This document shows, in pieces, positions 45,193 to 55,586 of a stretch of 64,000 bases of DNA (within the stretch, counting starts at the first letter, position 1; each line of letters opens with the position of its first letter). A program made the translations under genes and the position numbers. Under the pieces are notes generated by a model. The model was given only the letters and a program-made list of their open reading frames with translations, ran no database searches and was not told the DNA's origin. Source of the DNA: Ampelocalamus luodianensis (Eukaryota > Streptophyta > Magnoliopsida > Poales > Poaceae); contig CM070619.1 in assembly GCA_036346255.1 (NCBI GenBank), positions 30,324,342-30,388,341 of the forward strand, read 5' to 3'.

Positions 45193-46230
45193 TGATGAGG
45201 GCATCCCTAACACTTATACATCTTTCCGTATTGGTGGTCATACACATACCGAGGTGGACGCCATACGTGACGCTACAAATAATTCAAGTATGAATGCATA
45301 TTGGTCCACCGACGAGAGCAAGAGCTAAACTTCTAAATCAACAGTGCTTTTGTTTCTTAATGAATCTTCTATTGTCATTGATGAGAATTGGGTATTACCT
45401 CATGCAAATGTTTTGTGCATTCTCAGGTTTGAACATTGTGAAGCCTTTGGAACCAAGAGGAGGCCGGAGTCAAAGCAATGGAGGAGAAGCTCACGTGGGT
45501 CAACCAAGGAGAAAAGCCCAAGAATTCAAGCCCAATTCGGATCTTCCACAAGTGCAACTGAAATTCATCTCGGAATCAACTCAGAATTCAATTCGGATTC
45601 GGTTCGGGACAGCTCAACAGGCTGTAATAAAAGGCCATAACTTTTGCATACGGAGTCCGATTGGGGTGTTCTTGGACTTGTTTGAAAGCTTATTCCAAGG
45701 CCCACACAATGGTTTTGGCCCCAGCTTCAGAAGACTTACGGTCGCGCCGCTATGGCCGAAACAATGTGACGGACTTAAGTTAGGTTTTCCTTTTTGTGTG
45801 TTTTTAGGTCTTAGCCGAGTTAGAGTTTGATTCGGCATGTGTGGCCGGCCCTAGGCCGTGCGTGAGTCATGGAGGGCGCCTTAAATACCCTTGCCCCTCC
45901 CTTGTATCCGTGGAGACCAGTTTATTCATAAGATTGAAACATAGCTATTGCTTGTTCTTTCGACCCCGAGTTCATGCGAGGACTTTGAGAGAGGACTAGG
46001 CGATCCAATTGTTCGCTCGCAATTCAAGGTCAAGCCGCTCGCTCCACGGAATCGGGGACTTGGCGTTAAATCGTTCGTGGTCTCGCGACGAACAACTACC
46101 CGGTGTGTTGTGGGCGTATTCAAGAGTTGAGGGTTCGTGCATTGGCGCGAGTGTTCAGCTAGCGACATCGTCTACTTCGCATCAACTATCCACGGTTTCT
46201 CACTGAGAAGATCGGGCCTCCCCCGTATCA
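45193..46230 (+). repeat. 3' LTR of Y (S2 type)
   Basis: 1,038 bases, TGATGAGGGCATCC...CCCCGTATCA. It encodes GPPTRARAKLLNQQCFCFLM near 45302-45360. It is followed directly by B gag (GGAAT), without any duplication on the left side of the chimera. Confidence 0.85.
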
Positions 46231-46727
46231 GGAATGTAGGCCTCCTTGAAGCCCGCTCGAAACTCGTTCCATGATGGAACTTCTCCGTCAGGCTGCATGG
46301 CGGAAAAATTATCCCACCATGCACTAGCAGCGCCCTCCAGTTGATAACTGGCAAAGAGGACCTTCTCAATGCCTGTGCACTGAGCAATAGCTAGCTTCTT
46401 TTCAATATCTCTTAGCCAATCTTCAGCCTCCATTGGATCTCCGGTACCCGCAAAGGTTGGAGGATTTGTCCGCTGAAAGTCAGCGAGACCCCCACGCGGC
46501 CGAAGATTTCCCCCTCCCCCTGCTGCCGCAGGAGCAGGAGAAGTGTTGCGAGCGATAGCCTCGAGAATCCTTGTCTGGTCCATCCTATTCCGCTCGATTT
46601 GAGCCAGGACCTCTGCCAATGAGGGCGGTGGAGGAAGCACTTCCTCGTGGTCTACAGTAGGAGGGCGTCGCGGGGGTGGAGACCCCTCGCCACGAAGAGC
46701 TCTCGCACGAGTGTTAGGGCCTGACAT
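46231..46727 (-). pseudogene. Element B gag, N-terminal part
   Basis: Minus strand frame from ATG 46727: MSGPNTRARALRGEGSPPPR, LAEVLAQIERNRMDQTRILE (heptad-like), then LADFQRTNPPTFAGTGDPME, AEDWLRDIEKKLAIAQC, QLEGAASAWWDNF and FRAGFKEAYIP, the retrotransposon gag (capsid) domain of Ty3/gypsy elements. It is open for about 165 codons and ends abruptly at the Y LTR. The continuation is at 34779, minus a missing segment. Confidence 0.85.
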
Positions 46728-48065
46728 CCTGAAGTGACAAGGAAAATTAAAAAGAGGCCAAGATTACTGGAAAAGGTGTGAATACAAAATCAGGACAGCA
46801 ATTACATAGTTCTTAATTGAGCATGCATAATGATATAAAATGCACAAAAACATAACACCAAATGGGCGTACAAAGGCGCTAAGGCCAGTACAAGATCCAT
46901 AAATTTAAATCATAGTTTTCCCAATGCAATTACATCCATGTAGGCCCGTGGGCGAAAAGCAACTATCTGAAATAAAAGTTCTTGCACGAGAAACATTAAT
47001 AGTTCAATTACTACTAGCTTATTACAGGAATTTAAAGATACATGCTCGACCATGAGCTTACACCTACAACATCCTAAATGTTGTTCCGTCAAAGTTCACC
47101 TAAACTTCGTCCGAAAGATGTGCCCTGGGGATCCCGTGTCATCGGGGTCCTCTGGATTAACAAGGTGCAGAGGGGAGCCTTGCTCTATCACATGGCCTCT
47201 AGCAGGTTCCATCCTATGAGTACGAGCAAAGCCGACCGACATACGGGCCTAGCGTCTTGCCCTATAGTTGGGTACATGCCCTGGCACTTCCGGAAGACGG
47301 TACATCGGTGGTGCTGAAGCATATGGGGAAATCTCATTTGCGCCATAAACCACATGGCGGTCAACGATCCCCATGTTACACATGAGTTGTAAGTGCTCTT
47401 GGGCCACCACGAGACGTCGACGGGTCTCGTACAACTCATACACAGTGCACCGATGGATTTGGTCCATGATATGAACCAATCTTGCCAACTGCCTAACCTG
47501 GGGATCTTCCCCAAACTGGATCCGGGCAAAGGTGTCCACCTCCGTGCCACGCTCTCTCATAGGAAAATGGTCGTAAGGCGGCTGAGACAACTCCGTCAGA
47601 TCATAACGGAGGTGGCTCATAGCCACACGAGCCACTTCCTGTAGAGCCATGGCCTCAGAAGTGTCACGTGCCTGGAAACAATATGGGATACTCCCCGTGA
47701 CTTGTCTGGCGATAATGTTGATCACGGCCAAGTATTCCTTCATGCCCGCCCCGTCGCGCGATAGATGGCGTGGTCACCGTAAGTAAAGTTCGCCCTCCAC
47801 ATCATATCTCAAAGAAGCGCCGGGTATCCATCCACGTTCTCAGCTTGAGTTTCTTTGACCAGGTATTGACGACTCATCTAAAGACAAGAAAACAAGGTAA
47901 GACTTCTTTTTTCAATCCAAACAAGAATAAGGTAAGAAAAGGCACTAAGAGGATGAGGAATAAAAGATATTCCTAACTTATACTTTTTGAAAGTAATTTG
48001 ATAATTTCAAAATATCTTGACTCAAAAAGGCTTACTAACTCTAACGCCAGTGCTATCTCTAACCT
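46728..48065 (-). other. Element B leader; primer site missing
   Basis: About 1.3 kb between the 5' LTR and gag. The LTR/leader join at 48065/48066 lacks the last ~28 bases of the LTR and any TGGTATCAGAGC primer site; the leader begins with TAGGTTAGAGATAGCACTGG on the minus strand. It contains the ORF at 47249-47878. The interval 46728-47248 has no gene I can support. Confidence 0.6.
47249..47878 (-). CDS. Extra ORF upstream of gag in element B (ORF0-like)
   Basis: The open frame from ATG 47743 gives 164 codons (EAMALQEVARVAMSHLRYDL, RQLARLVHIMDQIHRCTVYE, ELYETRRRLVVAQEHLQLM). It is mostly amphipathic helix. A likely earlier start at 47878 (MSRQYLVKETQAENVDGYPA) reads, after frame breaks, through WRANFTYGDHAIYRATG into it. 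Some grass gypsy elements, such as rice RIRE2, have an orf0 before gag; function unknown. It lies in the leader, same strand as gag, about 520 bases before the gag ATG. I infer a real element gene because such an open, helix-rich frame is unlikely in a leader. Confidence 0.5.
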
Positions 48066-51000
48066 ACCGAGACTAAGCATGGTCTTAAGGACATAACTCT
48101 GGATCTCCGGTAAATGGATTCCAACTTAACTCAATCTAAATGAGAGGTTTGACTGAAAAATAGAGCCCCGACGATCATGCGCGCCGCTCCTCTGCGAGCA
48201 CTACATGATTGTCGGTTCTCCAACAAGTCAAGCACTACACTTAGTGTGTTAAATAGGAAGCCATGATCAGCGAGTATGACTTATATTGGCTCCCAAGATC
48301 AGCGACCAATATAACCATACTCTCATACAACTTTGATCACATCCATACAACACTCATACATAAATAGTACAAAAGGCATACATCATAGTTCCAAGTTTAC
48401 AACTAATACAAGTGGCCGACTGGCCAAATTTAACGAGTTCATAAAGTAACAGCGGAAGCAAGTAAATAAACCAAAGTGCCAGCAGTGGTATGCCCCATAA
48501 CCCATCGGCAACCGACTGGGAGTTAAGAGATAGCATACTACTCATCAGTGTCGCCTAAATCGACACCGACAAGGTCATCGGTCTCAATATCTTCCCCACC
48601 TGTAAAAGCCAGCAAACATCTGGCTGAGTACCAAGGAGTACTCGCAAGTCTTTCACAAATAAAAATAGTTATGCATAAGGTCATTCAAAGGAAGGGCTCA
48701 TATTGGCTTAGTTTTGCGAAAGAGACGCAACACTGAACAACCTACACATACTAGTTTTTCAAGTGCCATTTCAAAATCAGATTTGAAGTAGAAGTAAAGC
48801 ATGTGAATAAGGAATGAATTGAATAACAAATAAATCATACAAATAGCAAAGTGGCTGTCCACTTTGATACAACAACAAACATGAATATCCCATTCATCAC
48901 GAATACCGAGTTTACCCACAATTTTAATTCCGAGTCTAACAATAAGCAGCCACAAATTTCAAGCGGTCGTCCATAACCGTGGACACGGTTATTCGAATAG
49001 ATTTATACCCTACAGGGGTGTACTACTTTACCCACACGACTTGATTAGCCTGTAAGACTCCAGATGCCTCCGAAGCATACTTCCTATCCTATGGTATGCC
49101 GGCCGAGTAAACCAAGATATGATCGTTTTTAGCAAGAAGATCCCATTGAGCTAAGTCCCTCAACCCAGGGCTCCTAGGAAACACAAGACGTTAACATCTC
49201 CATCCTATCGGCCCAAAAGGAAAACATAGGATTTCTCGGTCCTATGCCCTTACAATTTCACCACCGTGGGACTCAATACAACAAAACCTTCCCCTACTTA
49301 ACCATACAAGACCCATATACGCGTGTGATAGCACGAGTGTTGCTTGAACAAGAAAACCCAAAGTTCGGTCCTTAATTGTCTAGACAAGTCCACCACTTAC
49401 CCAAAGCTCGTGCACAAAGCACCATCACTAACCAACACTTGTCCAGACCAAACACTTCTTTAAAATGTCAAAATTTAACTCATAAAATAGATTCGAAGAT
49501 CTGAAACAAAAGTATATAATGAGAGTTGTGTTTATCCCATAATCGTCGGGTTATTCCCGACAATAAGACTACCGTTTCTAGACTTGCATGGCTAAGCAAA
49601 CCCGAACAATATAATTTCACACATCCTATCATACGCATTTCAGTACGGGAATAATTCATGGATAGCCACAATGACAAGATAATAGGACGTGTCTAACTAT
49701 TCATCACAAAAATAGCGACATTATCAAAATAACATGCAAGCAATTATCATTACATCTATCCTAACAAAACTGGGATCAAATATGATGCAAAGAGAAAGTT
49801 CAAAGGATGCTTGCCTTGCTGGAAAAGTAGTTGTTCACTCTCAGTAACGTAAGAGTCAATATCAATTGCTTCGAAATCTAAAGAATAAAGACCGATAGAA
49901 ACACCAAGGAATACTCCAAAAATCAAGATGCTAAAAAATGCATGATTTTCCTACAGTAGCTAAGTCATGATTTTAGATGATTTTTGGTGAAAGAATTATT
50001 TCATTTTGATTTAGTATATGAAAGTTATGGTGGTTTGAATTTCATATTTCAATATGCATTCATTCATGTAATTTAATTATGAGATGAAAATTTGTAGAGC
50101 AGTGGTGAGTACATGGATTACATGGATAAATAGGCAATATTCTTACAAGTTCAAAATAGTTGAGTTTGCCTCAATTGGAGTTTTCATGATTTAGTTCACA
50201 ATTTCCAAAGTTATCAGATTTTCTTTTGTAAAAATAATGGTGTTAATAGCTCATTTTCCAAAATAATGCTCTCTGTTACAGAGACATGTTTGAAACCAAT
50301 TTTAATATAAAGTTCATTAAATATGAAAATTATCAAAAGTGGTTTCACTAATTTTGGAGTTGAGATGAATTAGTTATATATTTTAAAGTTATACATATTT
50401 TATAGTGCATAAATATATGGGTTTCAATTTCTTAAAGCATTTATCACTTTTTCTACCAAACGCTTCCTAGCAGCGGTCATCGACAATGGGCCCAGTGAAT
50501 AGCGCATTTTCCATTTTAACTCAGGTTTTAATTACTAAACTGACATGTGGGACCCGCCGTTAGTGACACGGTCCAAAGGACTCGGTCCACCGGCGTATGC
50601 GCACGGTGCACGGGGCTTAAGGCCTAGGGCCCACATGTCAGTGACCCCAACGTTTTATTAAACGTGTTTGTTTTCTGTGCACGGGGCCCACGTGTAAGCG
50701 GCTGTTTACCTCGTTAAGATAGCACTTAAACGCTAATGATTACCATTTTATGCCTAATCATCTTGCTATAGTGGTTGTCCGAGTACGACAACGGGCTTTT
50801 GCCCCCCGCGCTTCACCGGCGGCTCGCCGGCGATTCCGCCACAATGCCGCCCAGGCGGTCTGTACAGTGTAAAATAGCAATGCGCTTCTAAAGAGGGTAG
50901 TCTCGACGACTGAGCCGGCCTATACCGGCGGCTAGTCGGAGTTGAGCGGCAGCAGTTCTACGCAATAGTGCACAAGGCAAAAGAGAGCTCCGCAATGACA

Positions 51001-52501
51001 TACAAGCGAGTGCCTAGGTACTAGGGACTATCGCTGAACTACTGAGCGAGGAATGGTGCTCGAGGAAGCTCGAGAGGCTGGCCGGCTGCGTCGCACGGAG
51101 AAGAAGGTAGCGGCGACGGCTTCACGTGGAGAGGATACTGAAGCAAACCAAAAACAAAAGAATGCTCGGGATAGCTCAAGGATCCTATGAGGATCTTTGT
51201 AAGAGCAATGAATCGACAAAAGCTTACCACTCGAAGTGGGAGATGATGAAAAGGTGTCCTTAGGACGAAAATGGATAAGACTTCAATTTGCGGGACCCTA
51301 CTGGTGCATCCATGAAATTGATTGAGGAAAGTCTAAACAAGCTAAAGGACACAAGGTGACGCGCAAGATTTAGGTTAATACCTCCGGACACGAAGATGGC
51401 ACGAAGTGTCCCTGTATGCGCTCTGAAATGGCCGAACCCGAAGCTACAAGCCGAAACATGGGCTGGTATTAGCAAAAATGGACATGGGGATGAATATTGA
51501 GTAGAGAGGGAACACCCGGAGGAGACTCACCCTAGTAGAGAGCTCAAGCCAGCCTCCCTCTCCTCGGTCAACAGAGGAGAAGTGAGGGAGAAGGAGGGGG
51601 TTGCGAGGGGTGTTATGCACGGATGTTGACGGGGATGGAGGCAGCGTCGTGTGCCGAAGCTCCAGGAGTGGTGGATGAGGGCGGTGGATTGACGGTGTGA
51701 ACATCGTCGTTTATGTGCGCGTCGGAGCGTCGCGGCCGTGTGGTACTGGATTCCTGCGTTGCCAACAGCTGGAGGAAGACGGTCGACGACTCGGGCCGCC
51801 GTGTCGATGAGACACGGCAAGGTCGAACGCGAGTTAATTGATTCAATGCGCACCGTTGGATCTCGGCTGGACGGCTTAGATCAAAAGGGTGATCGGAACG
51901 GCTAAAGGGGTACACGATCTGGGCCGTTGATTTTCCATCGGGTGGTTTACGTGCGGTGCATTTAGTTGACTCGACCGAGTCAGCTCGCCTGGGTCGGGCT
52001 CGAGCCCAAGGAACAGTACCGATCGATTAGGGTTTAGGATTTGACTGAGAATTAAAATAGTTTCTCCACTTTGACCAGAGGCTTAAAAATATAAATAAAA
52101 TTCCTAAAATCATGATATAAATCATGGGGGTTCCTCAGATAGCCTAGTGTCCATAAAAATTATTGAACCCTACTGTTCATGATATAAATTGTATAATTTA
52201 AATTCAAACATAATATTGGTCTTTAAAATGTGTTTGAATTTTCTCTGGGTTCAAACCAGTCCCAAAAATTTAGAAAAAATTATATTAATTCAAGATAATT
52301 AATATAGTGTGTGAATAAATTATTTCTAGAGGAACTTTAGTAGCATTTATTCCAGTTTTTAGTTTGGAGCTCAAATTAAAGTGTATGTCCCTTATGTATT
52401 TTTAGATTTTCCAAGTACAATATGTAAATAAAAAGTTTCAAAACATGATGCATGCTAATGAGATGCATAATAAACCTCTTTATTAATTTGGGGATGTGAA
52501 A
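48066..52501 (-). repeat. 5' LTR of element B
   Basis: 4,436 bases matching 10883-16352 minus the solo LTR. Outer end GGGATGTGAAA at 52501, followed by AAACA. The inner end is shortened by about 28 bases. The uninterrupted site for the solo LTR of the other copy is at about 51412. It is unusually long for a gypsy LTR but not outside the range of Tekay-type elements. Confidence 0.85.
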
Positions 52502-52506
52502 AAACA

Positions 52507-53005
52507 AGAAATACCAGAAATATCCATTGCACATTCGTCAATCATGTGGAACAAATAGCAATCAAGACAAATCAATTGTACTTGCCTTTTGAACTGTGAT
52601 GCATTAGGAGACAAAGACGATGCCGCTAACCTCGAAGCCTCACCTCCTACACCATTAATTTACTTAATAAGAGCCACGACATCCGCATGAACGCTCCTAA
52701 CTCAAAACCCAGTCCCCATCGTTTAACTACACAATTTTACTCCAATTGAACTACATTCCAACAGAAAACCATAATGGGCAGCAATACTAAAATTGACATA
52801 ACTTTTGCTCTGAAATTCGTAAAAATGTAAAATCAGGCTTGTTTGAAAGTAACAAGATTACCTACAACAACCTAGTTGATAGAAATCCCAAATTCAATGT
52901 ACCAAGCCCCAAAGACCGATGAACACCTCGGTCAATCGCGACACTTTTGGGCAGCAAAGACGAAAATGGTCATAACTTCTAATTGGCTAAACCAATCTTA
53001 GTGTT
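52507..53005 (-). repeat. 5' LTR of element C, part 2 (truncated)
   Basis: Continues from 10849 after B; matches 4556-5060 of the 3' LTR. It stops at 53005 at an A' LTR; the remaining ~1 kb (U3 side, 5061-6086 equivalent) is not found further right. GTGTT (53001-53005) is the left copy of the A' target duplication. Confidence 0.75.
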
Positions 53006-53930
53006 TGATACGGGGGGAGGCCCGATCTTCTCAGTGAGGAACCGTGGATAGTTGATGCGAAGTAGACGATGTCGCTAGCTGAACACTCGCGCCAATGCAC
53101 GAACCCTCAACTCTTCGGAATACGCCCAAAACACACCGGGTAGTTGTTCGTCGCGAGACCACGAACGACGAACGCCAAGTCCCCAATTCCCAATGGAACG
53201 ACGGCTTGACCCTGAGTTGCAGAACAAACAATGGATCGCCTAATTCTCTCTCAAAGTCCTCGCATGAACTCTGGTGTCGAAAGAACAAGCAATAGCTATG
53301 TTTCAATCTTATGCATAAACTGGTCTACCTCTATGGTGCGGCCATGGGGGGTTTATATAGCCTCCCACGCAAGCACAAAACTCGGATGAACAGTAACCAA
53401 GTGCTACAGTAATCCGAGTCCGACACTGTTCACTGCTACAGTAATCCGAGTCCGATTACTGTTCACGTGAACAGTAATCCGATTCAAAAAAACGTCCTAC
53501 TTTAATTTGGAAATTTAAACTAGTCTCCCTCTCGGTTTCCCTTGTATTGTGAGCTTTCCTTCTCTTAGCTTGCGCGAATTTGTTCGATGCACTTGATGCT
53601 TCTTTTTATGCCAATGTAACCCTTGTTGCCATGTCACCATATGTCTTTCTTGACCGCCCGCATGAGCTAGGTTTTATCCTCGAGAGCACGTTCCTCTCGT
53701 TGGCCACATGGGTTTCTTCTCCCTTGTTGGCCGCATGTGTTTCTCCTCCATGAATTTGTTCCCGCCTCCCTCTCCTCCTCTCGGTTCCAAAGTCTTTAAA
53801 TTTGTCAAACCCGAGAATGCACCAAGTATTGCTTTAGGTAGTAACCAATTCTCATTGGCAACAAAAGGAAATTCATTAAGAAACAAATGCACTGTTGTTT
53901 GAGAAGTTTAGCTCCTGCTTCACGAATAAT
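53006..53930 (-). mobile_element. A'-type LTR, truncated at its 5' side
   Basis: Ends TATCA-equivalent TGATACGG at 53006 and matches 34780 onward and 60248 onward up to CACGAATAAT at 53930; then homology stops before the PPT-like module. It contains the intact 26-bp G-box palindrome (53454-53479) and TATA box (minus, about 53356). No right-hand duplication. A deletion or rearrangement ends the copy at 53930. Confidence 0.8.
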
Positions 53931-55273
53931 CGCGGTGAGAGCTAAGGCGCAAGGCGAGGAGCATAACGCCGAGCTGGCCAACAAGGGCAAATGGCCCCAT
54001 TCCACTCAGTAGTTCTACCCTATTCGTCCACATATCCCATGTATTTCTATTTCCCTAAAGGCATGCGTGTACCGTCCTCGGTTCGTTGTCCTGCGTGCCA
54101 TGTAACCCCCCTGTTCGATGAAACGTTGTGTTCTTATTGTAATATCAGTTGCCTTCGTACGTATGAATCATTAAAACCGCAATCATCCTCACAAAATTCT
54201 TACAAAATTTCAAAAAGATATTCACATATACCCAGCCAGTTTTTCATTTTTCATGTTCCACTTAGCCAGTTTTTGATTTTCATAAAATTTAAAAGGTATC
54301 AAATCTGTTAGACTCGCAATAACACTTTGTCATCGTAGTATGTTGTTGTACTACGATTAATTTTTGCAGAATTCATCGACAACGTTTGAGGTACCAACGA
54401 TTCGTAAACAGAAAGATAAGTCATATTGCGACAGGTACTTCCATTAACACTCAACTAGCGATAGGTTCCATATTTTTGTAATTTTTTTATAGCGACTACA
54501 TATATTTCTAATTAATTCTCAAAAAAAAATACTTCAAAAAAAGACAAGATAGCCCCTCATGCGCCCATCGGTTGGCGATCGCCACCGTCGCCTAATGGTT
54601 AGCGGAGAGATTTAGTCGCCCAACGGTTGGGCGACTTCATCCTATCGCCCAACGGTTGGGCGACTGGACACAATCGCCCAACCGTTAGGCGACACGAGTA
54701 TATTCATGTAATAAAAAAAATGATAGAATACATTTGTATTTTATAACAAAAATTAGATTATTTAAAAAAAATTCCTTATTTGTTTCCCTTACTGCTTTTG
54801 TACTTGCATGTCAGATGAGACTAGGCTCTAGGTGCTATTTCGCCTAGCGCCTTTTAGAACCCTGCTTCCAAGGGCTTTCTATTTTACTTGTGCATACCCT
54901 TTTTTAGGAAATATCTTTCATTGCAATTTTCTCTTGAACAGTTCAAAGATATTTTCATTAATTGTTTTTAAGAAAAAGATCCAATTCAAATATATGCAAT
55001 CTCAAATAGATTAGGAAAAAATATAATTTTTTTTATAGGCTGCAGAATCAGTGTTATATGTACCCACGTCCATTGTGAAATTCTATGCACAAATGCGACT
55101 GGGAAGCTAATTAACTCCACATAATTTTATTTTGGAAATTTTTTAATTAAACGTAGTGCAAATGATTTGAAAAAAATGCCATAAAATGTTGTGCTCACAT
55201 GTGGTCTTGGATCAATCGGTGAAACATCCAATGACATTTTTCACACATTAAAGCTAGCTGCAACAACATATAT
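53931..55273. other. Unassigned region with palindromic repeats
   Basis: No gene or known element recognised. 53931-54005 is GC-rich and abuts the broken A' LTR. 54365-54440 resembles a short exon (TTTEVPTIRKQKDKSYCD-like, between a TTTTTGCAG acceptor-like site and a GTACTT donor-like site), but I cannot name it. 54562-54692 holds five palindromic units. The rest is AT-rich. Confidence 0.35.
54562..54692. repeat. Five ~29-bp units with palindromic core
   Basis: Core TCGCCCAACGGTTGGGCGA (19 bases, palindromic apart from its central base) starts at 54616 and 54645; a variant TCGCCCAACCGTTAGGCGA at 54674, exactly 29 bases apart each time. Two degenerate units precede (54588, TCGCCTAATGGTTAGCG; 54562, GCGCCCATCGGTTGGCGA). 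Spacers differ. DNA cruciform or RNA hairpins are possible. Confidence 0.75.
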
Positions 55274-55583
55274 GGGAGTGTTTGGTTGAGTTGTTGAGCC
55301 CCTAGCAAGGCCCAATTCGAAGCCAGGCCGAGCCGAACCAGGCCTCCCTCATCCAAGTGACTAAGTGAAGGTGTTGGGTTCGTTTGTGTGCTCCAATCAC
55401 CGTGGGCTTGTGTGCTCCTGACTTCTTGGATGAAACTCATTGGTGTTTCCCGCAGGCCTGGCCGAAAGAGAATCTTTGCGTCCCATAGGCCTAGCTCCCT
55501 TTTTTTCAAACCAGGCAACCAAACAAGCGGGGGTCCATCCGATGGGCTTGACTAGGGGTCGAGCAACCCAACTAAACATTCCC
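55274..55583. mobile_element. MITE, 310 bp
   Basis: Terminal inverted repeats GGGAGTGTTTGGTTGAGTTG (55274-55293) and the reverse complement of GGGAATGTTTAGTTGGGTTG (55564-55583), 17 of 20 matching. Flanked by TAT on both sides (55271-55273, 55584-55586). The interior is GC-rich with no ORF of note. A GGG-TGTTTGGTT terminus and 3-bp duplication fit PIF/Harbinger-type MITEs; a hAT type would need 8 bp. Confidence 0.65.
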
Positions 55584-55586
55584 TAT

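Larger units (their letters stand above)
36861..46230 (+). mobile_element. X/Y: chimera of two CRM-type elements
   Basis: Left part X: S1-type LTR 36861-37742, primer site, S1 leader to about 38693. Right part Y: last 303 bases of an S2-type LTR (38714-39016), primer site, S2 leader, gag, pol, LTR 45193-46230. A 20-bp copy of X leader (38665-38684) is repeated at the join (38694-38713). No target duplication: GATGC precedes 36861, GGAAT follows 46230. X sits in A', Y in B gag. Recombination joining two separate insertions, with loss of what lay between, explains every one of these facts, including the gap in B gag. Confidence 0.8.
10855..52501 (-). mobile_element. Element B: Tekay/Del-like chromovirus with ~4.4-kb LTRs, interrupted by CRM insertions
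   Basis: Inserted in C's 5' LTR with a perfect 5-bp duplication AAACA (10850-10854 and 52502-52506). Order on the minus strand: 5' LTR 52501-48066, leader with an extra ORF (47878-47249), gag (from 46727), protease, RT, RNase H, integrase and chromodomain (to about 16497), PPT, 3' LTR 16352-10855. Without the nested insertions it is about 14.8 kb. Motifs such as HPQTDGQTERVN, VVVFIDDILIYS and DVFHVSQLRKCL, plus a chromodomain, place it with the Tekay/Del chromoviruses (rice RIRE3/RIRE8 type). Four later insertions split its LTR, integrase, RT and gag. It is inactive. Confidence 0.85.
3461..53005 (-). mobile_element. Element C: degenerate, non-autonomous Tekay-like LTR retrotransposon (interrupted by B)
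   Basis: Two LTR copies flank a 3.7-kb internal region: 3' LTR 3461-6086; 5' LTR 9766-10854, resuming at 52507-53005 after element B. Orientation is minus: a PPT abuts the LTR at 6087-6100 and a primer site TTGGTATCGAGCG lies at 9753-9765. Apart from an integrase C-terminal/chromodomain remnant at 6180-6445, no gag or pol is visible, so it must have relied on a partner. Grass genomes contain such large non-coding derivatives (LARDs; rice Spip and Squiq are examples of the concept, not an identification). The 5' LTR lacks its U3 side because an A' LTR sits at 53006 and the sequence beyond it is unrelated. Confidence 0.7.

Noticed and set aside
54365..54440. Exon of a host gene
   Set aside because: Splice-like borders and a short open frame are present, but no neighbouring exons or domain; too weak to call.
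54562..54692. CRISPR array
   Set aside because: Only five units, spacers of ~10 bases, degenerate repeats, plant nuclear context and no cas genes.
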